Below are positions 16,218-23,329 of a DNA stretch of 64,000 bases, one piece after another (the stretch's first letter is position 1; every line of letters begins with the position of its first letter). This DNA comes from CAJGCS01 sp045589955 (lineage in GTDB: Bacteria > Bacillota_I > Bacilli_A > ML615J-28 > CAG-313): contig JAZNQD010000009.1 in the NCBI GenBank assembly GCA_045589955.1, positions 124,001 to 188,000 on the forward strand. The letters run 5' to 3'. The translations under genes were made by a program, and so were the position numbers. The notes beneath the pieces were generated by a model. It was not told the DNA's origin. It did not search any database and was given only the letters and a program-made list of their open reading frames with translations.

Positions 16218-17320
16218 CTTTCTCAATTATTCCATTCTATACTCAACCTAAATCATATGAAATAGCTTGTATGTTATTTGAAAGCTGTAATCTTCGTTGT
16301 AAATTTTGCTTTGAACCACATACCAATAATAAAATTGATACAGCATATATCGAAAGTATTCCAGATTTATTATTACCAGAATTCGAAAAGGTATATCAAA
16401 AAGATCCTACTATTGAACAAATATATCTTATGTTATGGGGAGGAGAAGTTTTCTATGATAGTTTATCCGATGAAGTATTTCAAACATATTATCGGTTTGT
16501 AGATAAGTTAACTGCATTGTTTAATGAACATTTTCCTAAAGTCAAAATACTATTTTCTTGGTTATCAAATGGTGTATTTACAAAAAGAGAACGCGTTGAA
16601 AAGATAGTAAGATATTCAAAAGGTATAATAAATTTCAGTTATGATCCAGTAAATCGATTCTCATCACCAAAACAATTACAGATTATGTTAGAAACGGCTA
16701 TTTATTTTAAAAAAATTGGATTAGGCGATAAAATTTCAATTACTTTAACAAAAGATTCTATACACGGTTTTATAACTAACAAATCACATTTAATATTCTT
16801 TAATAGTTTAGGATATAACATAGATGTTAATTACTATATAGCCAATCCAAACTGGAAAGAATTATTACCAACAGATAATGAAATATTTACATTTATTAAA
16901 TGGGCTTTAGATAACCGTTTATTTAATATGAAAATCTTACAAAAACTCTTACTTCCATATCTAAATCAACCGGTCTCACATTATTGTGATTGTAAATATT
17001 GTTCACAGCTAACCTATGGTGAATGGAGTGTAGATTGTGCAAAATGTAGCTCTGTATTACCAGCAAAAGATTTTTATGGTGAAGCAACTGAAATTATAAA
17101 TGAAGAAAATACAAATGATATAAAAGCAACATTAGGTATACGAAAAAGAAAATGCTTATTGTGTAAATATTATAATTCTTGTCAAATGCCTTGTTGGATT
17201 TCAATTTTATTTAAAGGTTTTGAACCCACAGAGTGTTTTTATAAACAAGCTTTTGAATATATCGAACAGCATCCTACTTTTGTAAAAGAGTTTGAAAGGT
17301 GGTTGAAAAACAATGATTAA
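16202..17320 (+). CDS. Radical SAM protein with SPASM-like C-terminal domain (paralogue pair, copy 1)
   Basis: A 372-residue protein with C29-x3-C33-x2-C36, WGGEVFYDSL near residue 81 and a C-terminal CLLCKYYNSCQMPC. It is a close paralogue of the product of 17313-18398: LLFE/MLFE before the cluster, WLSNGVFTK, NFSYDPVNR, KELLPTDNE and the ILFK end are shared. Two starts are possible. The ATG at 16202 gives 372 residues; the ATG at 16214, which overlaps the upstream stop as ATGA, gives 368. An extra CDCKYCSQ and CAKCSS region near residue 265 could bind a further cluster. Confidence 0.9.
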   Translation: MENTMTFSIIPFYTQPKSYEIACMLFESCNLRCKFCFEPHTNNKIDTAYIESIPDLLLPEFEKVYQKDPTIEQIYLMLWGGEVFYDSLSDEVFQTYYRFVDKLTALFNEHFPKVKILFSWLSNGVFTKRERVEKIVRYSKGIINFSYDPVNRFSSPKQLQIMLETAIYFKKIGLGDKISITLTKDSIHGFITNKSHLIFFNSLGYNIDVNYYIANPNWKELLPTDNEIFTFIKWALDNRLFNMKILQKLLLPYLNQPVSHYCDCKYCSQLTYGEWSVDCAKCSSVLPAKDFYGEATEIINEENTNDIKATLGIRKRKCLLCKYYNSCQMPCWISILFKGFEPTECFYKQAFEYIEQHPTFVKEFERWLKNND

Positions 17321-18398
17321 TATTCCTTCAGAAAATAGATTTGGTTTTGATTGCTTACTTTTCGAGGCTTGTAATTTAAATTGTACGTTTTGTTTAGAAG
17401 CACATAATAATACTAAAATTGATTATAATTGGATTCAGTCTATTCCTTTACGTCTAGTAGAAAGATTTAAAAAAGAATATGTAAAATTTCCAAATACTAA
17501 ATTGATTACTATTAGATTATGGGGTGGAGAACTGTTTTATGATGCTTTACCAGATTCAATATTCCAAGTATATACAGATTTAGTACAATCTTTTATTACT
17601 GAATTTGGAATAGCCTTTCCTGATATTACACTTTCATTTGCTTGGGTATCAAACGGGGTATTCACAAAAACAGAGCGCTTAATTAAATTATTAAAAAACA
17701 CAAATAGTCTGTTAAATATTAGTTACGACCCGGTTGGCAGATATAAGACTAAAAAACAAGAAGAATTAATGTTAGCTAATTGTAAATTATTTACGGACTT
17801 AAATCTCTTAGATGAAATTTCAATAACTTTAACCAAACCTAATATTCAAGCTTATATTACTAATAAATCTAGATTATTTGATCTTAATTTTGTAAAAAAG
17901 ATAGATATTAATTACTATATACCAAATCCACTTTGGAAAGAATTATTACCAAATGATGAAGATTTGTTTATGTTTTTTAAATGGTGTGCCGATAATAGAT
18001 TTTTTACAATTTTAGATTTTAAACGAGTTTTAGATACTTTAACTAAACCAAATGAAAAAGTAGAATTAGTATGTAATTGTCATAAACATCTATCTGCTTG
18101 TAAAGACTGTATTACCTATAATTGTGTTACAAGCTCTTCTATTTTACCACAAAACCTATTTTATGATAAATATACAAATGAAATAAACGAAGATAATGTT
18201 AGTGATATAAAACGTAAATTAAGTTTGCATAAAAGAGGTTGTTTATTCTGTGAATATGCTAACATTTGTCCTAAAATCTGTTGGACTTCAATTTTATTTA
18301 AAGAATATATAGCAACAGAATGCCCAATGCAACGTTTATATAAATATCTACAAGACAATAAACAAATATTAGAGGATTATAAAAAATGGAGTTATTAA
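17313..18398 (+). CDS. Radical SAM protein with SPASM-like C-terminal domain (paralogue pair, copy 2)
   Basis: A 361-residue protein with C20-x3-C24-x2-C27, WGGELFYDAL near residue 70, and a terminal CLFCEYANICPKIC with a last Cys in TECPMQ. The CNCHKHLSACKDC segment near residue 253 parallels the extra Cys-rich region of its neighbour. The ATG overlaps the upstream stop by eight bases and the end overlaps the next gene by 13. Conservation between the two copies over their full length indicates a fairly recent duplication. Confidence 0.9.
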   Translation: MINIPSENRFGFDCLLFEACNLNCTFCLEAHNNTKIDYNWIQSIPLRLVERFKKEYVKFPNTKLITIRLWGGELFYDALPDSIFQVYTDLVQSFITEFGIAFPDITLSFAWVSNGVFTKTERLIKLLKNTNSLLNISYDPVGRYKTKKQEELMLANCKLFTDLNLLDEISITLTKPNIQAYITNKSRLFDLNFVKKIDINYYIPNPLWKELLPNDEDLFMFFKWCADNRFFTILDFKRVLDTLTKPNEKVELVCNCHKHLSACKDCITYNCVTSSSILPQNLFYDKYTNEINEDNVSDIKRKLSLHKRGCLFCEYANICPKICWTSILFKEYIATECPMQRLYKYLQDNKQILEDYKKWSY

Positions 18399-19294
18399 AC
18401 GGTTTATCTATAATGCCCTCTTTATATTGTAACTATAACTGTGAGTATTGCTATTTAGGGGATTTAAGAAAAAACAAAACTCTTTTAGATTTAGATATAC
18501 TCGCTAATCGTTTAAATGAAATAACACAAAACTATACAATTCAACATACAACTTTATATGGTGGTGAAATATCTCTATTACCACAAACATACTTAAATGA
18601 TTTATTGCAACTTGTAAAAGATTATAATCCAGCGTTTGTAACAAATTTATCCCAAGAATGGTTTTTAAATTACTGCTTAATAAACAATGTTAAACTTAGT
18701 ATATCGTTAAATGAAGAAAGAACCAATTACAATAAAACGTTGCAGATTCTTAAGACGTTAAAAGGTATTAAATCAATTTGTTTATCTGTTGTTGTTTTAC
18801 CTAGTTTACTAAAGAAAGATTCTTTTGAAATTCTAGATTTTTTTGAAGATTTAGGGTTTGATGTTATTTTTATTCAATATCACCCTTCTATTCATTCTAA
18901 AGTCGTTTATAATATCACAACAAAAGATTACAGTGATTTTTTATTACGTATCCTAAAAGCTAAATACGAACGCGACTACAAATTCAAAATACAAAATGAG
19001 ATTGTGCTTAGAGATACAACATACCGAGCAACGGCTGACAGTTTTATGTTTATTAATCAAAATGGTAATTTCAGTTCAATTAAATATAACGAGAAAGAAG
19101 AAGAATATTTCGTAGAATTTAATACTTTACAAGAATGGAAAGACTTTTGTAAGCAAGAACAAAAACTATATTATACAAAGTGTCATGCTTGTAAATATTA
19201 TAATAAATGTAAAGCTGAACATTTAGTCAATCTAGAAAAAGATAATTGTTCAGGTCTATATAATTTATTAGAAGAATATTCACAAATTGGATAA
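18386..19294 (+). CDS. Radical SAM protein with short Cys-rich C-terminus
   Basis: A 302-residue protein with C15-x3-C19-x2-C22 and YGGEIS near residue 54. The C-terminus carries CHACKYYNKC and a final Cys in DNCSGLYN, like the second half of a SPASM domain. It is placed directly before the His/Cys-tailed gene, seven bases away, which makes it the best positional candidate to act on that protein. Confidence 0.88.
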   Translation: MELLNGLSIMPSLYCNYNCEYCYLGDLRKNKTLLDLDILANRLNEITQNYTIQHTTLYGGEISLLPQTYLNDLLQLVKDYNPAFVTNLSQEWFLNYCLINNVKLSISLNEERTNYNKTLQILKTLKGIKSICLSVVVLPSLLKKDSFEILDFFEDLGFDVIFIQYHPSIHSKVVYNITTKDYSDFLLRILKAKYERDYKFKIQNEIVLRDTTYRATADSFMFINQNGNFSSIKYNEKEEEYFVEFNTLQEWKDFCKQEQKLYYTKCHACKYYNKCKAEHLVNLEKDNCSGLYNLLEEYSQIG

Positions 19295-19300
19295 CAAGAG

Positions 19301-19981
19301 ATGACTGTAACAACTGGACAACTTATCGTAAAAACTAGTCGTGATTCATTAGTCGGTGCAATAAATGACTTTAACGATAGAGTGACAAATGCAATTTATA
19401 ATCAAGTTGCATACAATTCTTCAACGTATCCTTATTTTTCTGGATCGGTGACTTATGGTACAACAGGTGCATCATCAGTAGAAGCATTTGTAAATCCTAT
19501 TGCTATTCCATCTGGTCAACTCGCTGCTGTTGATACACGTCCTACATGGTCAATCGGTGATACTATAATTACTGCCTCTACACTTTGGAATAATATGTTA
19601 TCTATTACTAAAACTCTCATAAAAATAAGAGGTTTTACTGCAAATTGGTATCATAGAACAGATAGTACAGATAATTTAAAGCAAACAATAAATAGTGTTG
19701 GATTTTTTAATTTAAGTTGGCCAGCAGTGCCCACAGGTACATTAACTGCAGCTACAGCAACATCAAATTGGACCAGAACAGGAACCTTAAATCCTACACT
19801 TTCTCCTGCAACACAAATTACATCGGGTGCAACAGCTACAGCCGCTACAATGAATAATACTATTCAAAATTGTTATAATGCTTGGAAAACAAATTGCCTT
19901 GACAGTAGAGTAGTATATAATTTTTATACTTGTCATCAAAATTGTCATAGTAGTTGTCATAGTAGTAGAGGACGTAGATAA
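19301..19981 (+). CDS. His/Cys-tailed protein (candidate radical SAM substrate)
   Basis: A 226-residue protein with a Thr/Ser/Ala-rich body and a tail of CHQNCHSSCHSSRGRR (211-226): three CH pairs four residues apart, then a basic end. Its start (TGQ near residue 6) and the helix, VVYNFY, then tail layout resemble the Ser-tailed protein at 12342-13022, which also starts with TGQ and enters its tail after a Tyr. I infer a shared scaffold with a different tail. CHxxCH spacing could suit metal binding or thioether or beta-carbon chemistry by radical SAM enzymes. It is flanked by a radical SAM gene and an unknown gene that starts directly after its stop. Confidence 0.8.
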   Translation: MTVTTGQLIVKTSRDSLVGAINDFNDRVTNAIYNQVAYNSSTYPYFSGSVTYGTTGASSVEAFVNPIAIPSGQLAAVDTRPTWSIGDTIITASTLWNNMLSITKTLIKIRGFTANWYHRTDSTDNLKQTINSVGFFNLSWPAVPTGTLTAATATSNWTRTGTLNPTLSPATQITSGATATAATMNNTIQNCYNAWKTNCLDSRVVYNFYTCHQNCHSSCHSSRGRR

Positions 19982-20695
19982 ATGATATATACTGGTCTAC
20001 CTTATGATATGGATATACTTGGTAATATTGACAATGAAGGTGCGGTTGTTGATATGTCAAACTTAAATTACCCTGGTATACAAAAAGAAGATAATGTTAG
20101 AGTAAGTTATATTTATTTAAGAAATACTGCTTTTAATAATGTTACTTTGGATTTTAATCAAACCTCTTATGAATTTAAACGAGATTTCCTTTTATTTTAT
20201 ATAAATGGTGATATATTTTATGAAATCGAATCCTGTACAAACACTTGGATTAAGATACTCGGTTTATATAATCAACAAGATTTTCCAATTGATACGATTT
20301 TTACACAAGATGAATTATGTCAATTTATAAAAGAGAATTTAACTGAGATCATAAAATTAAATAACATCATAGCATCTTTACCTGTATATTTATTTTTACG
20401 TTTAAATATTGAAGATCCTGAAAATTTTAATTTTAATGATATAGAAACAGATGATACTACAACCTGTAACGATAATATCATTTTTATCATTAAAAACCAA
20501 TTTTTTAATTTTTTATATGAAGCTTTAAATGCAGATACACCAAGGATATATTCAAAATTATTCACTGAAACGAATAATCTTTTATTTGAAACAATAATGC
20601 AATATACACCTTTCGGTATTTTATTATATGGAATGAATCAACCAGATTGGTCTAAGTTTGTAGATGGATTAGAAACTATTTGTAAGGATATCTAA
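19982..20695 (+). CDS. Hypothetical acidic protein beside the His/Cys-tailed gene
   Basis: A 237-residue, acidic, Asn/Ile-rich protein starting immediately after the stop of the tailed gene. The N-terminal half (about 1-95) looks beta-rich and the second half helical. No domain is recognised. Its position parallels that of 10485-11213 in the opposite operon, which also neighbours a tailed gene, so a shared partner or chaperone role is conceivable. Confidence 0.65.
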   Translation: MIYTGLPYDMDILGNIDNEGAVVDMSNLNYPGIQKEDNVRVSYIYLRNTAFNNVTLDFNQTSYEFKRDFLLFYINGDIFYEIESCTNTWIKILGLYNQQDFPIDTIFTQDELCQFIKENLTEIIKLNNIIASLPVYLFLRLNIEDPENFNFNDIETDDTTTCNDNIIFIIKNQFFNFLYEALNADTPRIYSKLFTETNNLLFETIMQYTPFGILLYGMNQPDWSKFVDGLETICKDI

Positions 20696-20697
20696 AT

Positions 20698-21702
20698 ATG
20701 CTTAAACAAATAAAACCTTTATCAATAGAAACAGTATTACAAGATCCATTATATAAATTTGATTATAGTGCAGATTACACAGAAGAAATTTCTATAGATA
20801 TACCTAATGTTGAAACATATACAACACCAAATCAATATTTGCGTTATTTAGTAAATAAATTAAGTACTAATATTTCAGAGTATAAATTAAAATACAATAA
20901 AATTAATATCGCTCATAACAATTTAGATGCTTTTTGTACAAAGTCTAAATATATAACCGTAACATTATTAAAGAGTGATTTAACTACCTTTTCAAACCTT
21001 ATTCTTACAGATTCAGAGGATTTGGAATACTTATTACAGCATCAATTACAAGAAATATATTATTTTGGAAATACTGATACTTTAGTTTTACCAACTTGTA
21101 TCCATGAATATCTACAAAACAATTCTTATTTAAAATGTAGTATTTTGGCTTATGATTTACACTTAAGTACAAATAAACTACTCAAAACATATAGTGTTCC
21201 TTTTGATATTCCAACTTTAAAATTTTCCTGTTTATCAAATACTGCATATTATCCTACATTTAAAGAAAAACATTATTTAGAAATACCTACTCCTAAAGAA
21301 ATTGATTATATAGATTGTTATGCATTATATACCAATTTACCAAAAGAATTATATACTAATATAATCTTTGAAAATAAAACTTTACATTACAATATCACTA
21401 ATAAACAATTTTATGGTGCAGAAGGAATAAATGAAACTAATTTAGCTTTATGCTGTAAACATTTATCTGAAAATCCATTAGATAGAGTTATTGTATTACG
21501 TTTAACAAAAGATGGTCATTTTATACCTCTTTGGAGTACTAAACAATTATTAGCTTCTTTATATATTGGATATCCTGAAATACCTGTATGTATATTAAGT
21601 GAACAATATCATTTACCTACTTCTTTTATTTCTAAGAAAAATGATATTGACATAGAAAAAACAAAAGATTTCTTAAAACCTTACTTTATGTTACATGACT
21701 AA
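20698..21702 (+). CDS. Hypothetical protein between tailed-protein and last radical SAM genes
   Basis: A 334-residue protein with no recognised motif. It starts two bases after the previous stop and overlaps the next radical SAM gene by eight bases, so it belongs to the operon. Cysteines are scattered, without CxxxCxxC or a SPASM pattern. It could be a structural subunit carrying the tailed protein, or an accessory factor. Confidence 0.65.
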   Translation: MLKQIKPLSIETVLQDPLYKFDYSADYTEEISIDIPNVETYTTPNQYLRYLVNKLSTNISEYKLKYNKINIAHNNLDAFCTKSKYITVTLLKSDLTTFSNLILTDSEDLEYLLQHQLQEIYYFGNTDTLVLPTCIHEYLQNNSYLKCSILAYDLHLSTNKLLKTYSVPFDIPTLKFSCLSNTAYYPTFKEKHYLEIPTPKEIDYIDCYALYTNLPKELYTNIIFENKTLHYNITNKQFYGAEGINETNLALCCKHLSENPLDRVIVLRLTKDGHFIPLWSTKQLLASLYIGYPEIPVCILSEQYHLPTSFISKKNDIDIEKTKDFLKPYFMLHD

Positions 21703-22675
21703 AAAAGTAATTTATATAAAACTGACAAATGCTTGTAATTTAAAATGTAAACATTGCTATAATGAGATTATGCAAAATCATAATTTTATGTCAGATAATG
21801 TTTTAAATCAAACAATACAATATATAAAGACTTTTAAAAACACTGAAATAGATTTACATATACATGGTGGAGAACCTCTTTTATTTGATCTTGATAAAAT
21901 TGAATATCTTATTTCTGAATTAAAAGATTATACCTTTAAATGGACAGTTACTACTAATCTAATATATGAAATAACAGATAAGCATTTAAATATTTTTAAG
22001 AAGATGCTTCCTTATGATAATAATCCTTTAATATTAACTTCTTGGGATTATAAAATTCGTTTTAAAGATAATCAACAATCTTTATGGGAAAATAATGTAA
22101 GATATCTAATTGAAAAAGGTATACAAGTACAACCAATTGTATGTTTAACAAATCTTCTTATAGAAAATTTAAAACCAGAAGATATATTTTTGTATTTTAA
22201 AAGATTTAATATTAAACGTTTTAATTTTGAAAGAATAACTAATACTGGAAATGCTTTAGTAAATAATCTTAGACCTACAAATGAAAATTTACAGAATTGG
22301 TTATTAGATGCTTATAAAATATATGAAAAACGAAAAGATATTGAAATTCCTTTATTTACAGGTTTAGAGTATTCTTTAAAAGGTATTTTTTTAGGTTGTA
22401 GAAATAGACAATGTACTAATAATGTTATAACGATAAATCCAAATGGTACTATAGCTAGTTGTCCTAATACTGCTGATTATACTTTTAATGATATTTTTAC
22501 TAATAATCTTCAAATATCAAAAAAGGACTATATTACAAATAAAGAAAATTCAAAAGATTTAAGATGTTTAATTTGTGAATTTTATAAATATTGTAATGGA
22601 GATTGTTTTCAATTAGAATTTGATGATACTAATTGTCCTGGATTAAAAAAACTTTATAAGTACCTTTTAAAATAA
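21695..22675 (+). CDS. SPASM-domain radical SAM maturase-like protein, last gene of plus operon
   Basis: A 326-residue protein with C14-x3-C18-x2-C21 and HGGEP near residue 65. Its C-terminal domain is the most canonical SPASM of the set: a Cys, NPNGTIASC, then CLICEFYKYCNGDC and a last Cys in NCPG. This resembles anaerobic sulfatase-maturing enzymes and peptide maturases. Sulfatase maturases oxidise Ser or Cys to formylglycine, which is of interest beside Ser/Cys tails, but no sulfatase or CxPxR site is visible, so the link is speculative. Confidence 0.92.
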   Translation: MTKKVIYIKLTNACNLKCKHCYNEIMQNHNFMSDNVLNQTIQYIKTFKNTEIDLHIHGGEPLLFDLDKIEYLISELKDYTFKWTVTTNLIYEITDKHLNIFKKMLPYDNNPLILTSWDYKIRFKDNQQSLWENNVRYLIEKGIQVQPIVCLTNLLIENLKPEDIFLYFKRFNIKRFNFERITNTGNALVNNLRPTNENLQNWLLDAYKIYEKRKDIEIPLFTGLEYSLKGIFLGCRNRQCTNNVITINPNGTIASCPNTADYTFNDIFTNNLQISKKDYITNKENSKDLRCLICEFYKYCNGDCFQLEFDDTNCPGLKKLYKYLLK

Positions 22676-22984
22676 ATTTTTTTCTTTCTAAATCAATACT
22701 TTAATATAACAATTGGAAATTTAATTTTTTATTTTTCATTTGTAATTCATTTCTATTATATATATTATATAAACAAATTAGGTTTTAGTAGGGTTTTATT
22801 AGGATCTCGTTTATTTTTTATTGTCTAAATGACATATCGTCCAAATGACGTCTTAGATTCAGATAAATAATTGTTTACTTTATATCCATATTGATTGTTC
22901 CATAATTTTTAGTTTTACGTTTTAATAAAATATATATATTATTCATATATGCACACACGTACACATGACGCGAGGAACCAGGAA
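22676..22984. other. 309-base AT-rich intergenic region with a 16-base-period direct repeat
   Basis: There is no gene here. It starts with a T-rich run after the operon stop. GTCTAAATGAC (22823-22833) and GTCCAAATGAC (22839-22849) form a direct repeat with 16-base period, an operator-like layout. Further on, A/T-only blocks (for example TAAAATATATATATTATTC around 22925-22944) could hold a -10 element. A locally less AT-rich leader (about 22950-22984) precedes the next gene. No convincing hairpin terminator closes the radical SAM operon. Confidence 0.6.
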
Positions 22985-23278
22985 ATGTTGTTAAAAGTAG
23001 AAAAAGCTAAAAGTAAATATAGTTTAGGTGAAGTTTATCGTCTCATTGCTGGTAACTATTATTTGGAAATAGGTGGTAAAAGTAACTTAGTTGGATTATA
23101 TACTGTTTTTACAAATTTTATGAATGGTAATTTAAAAAACACAAATCCTTTATTTAAGTTAAGTTTTAATGATAATTTCTTTTATATAAAATATACACCA
23201 TCTAATAAGTTTTTAGGTATTAAGCGCGAAGAAGTCGAAAATTTATATAAACTCATTCAAGCTGAAATTTGTAAGTAA
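22985..23278 (+). CDS. Small hypothetical protein
   Basis: A 97-residue protein starting at ATG 22985, chosen over an ATG 36 bases upstream because AGGAACCAGGA lies just before it. It is basic and Tyr/Asn-rich (SKYSLGEVYRLIAGNYYLEIGG), with a terminal helix. It forms a single-gene unit between the repeat-bearing intergenic region and a bidirectional terminator. A small regulator or host-takeover protein is possible. The family is not recognised. Confidence 0.65.
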   Translation: MLLKVEKAKSKYSLGEVYRLIAGNYYLEIGGKSNLVGLYTVFTNFMNGNLKNTNPLFKLSFNDNFFYIKYTPSNKFLGIKREEVENLYKLIQAEICK

Positions 23279-23282
23279 AAAG

Positions 23283-23312
23283 AAAGGGCTAACAAAAATT
23301 AGCCCTTTTTAT
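23283..23312. terminator. Bidirectional rho-independent terminator between convergent genes
   Basis: A 10-base stem, AAAGGGCTAA (23283-23292) against TTAGCCCTTT (23299-23308), with a 6-base loop and T runs on both strands. It lies between the plus-strand small gene and the minus-strand gene ending at 23330. Confidence 0.85.
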
Positions 23313-23329
23313 AATATTTATCTTTTTGT

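Noticed and set aside
21695..22675. Calling this gene an anaerobic sulfatase-maturing enzyme
   Set aside because: The SPASM pattern is similar, but no sulfatase or CxPxR substrate is present in the window.
1073..22675. Radical SAM genes as a QueE-type 7-deazaguanine DNA modification pathway
   Set aside because: No QueC, QueD, FolE or Tgt-like genes are present, and SPASM domains point to peptide or protein substrates.
22676..22984. tRNA or CRISPR array in the intergenic region
   Set aside because: There is no cloverleaf and only two imperfect 11-base copies, too few and too short for an array.
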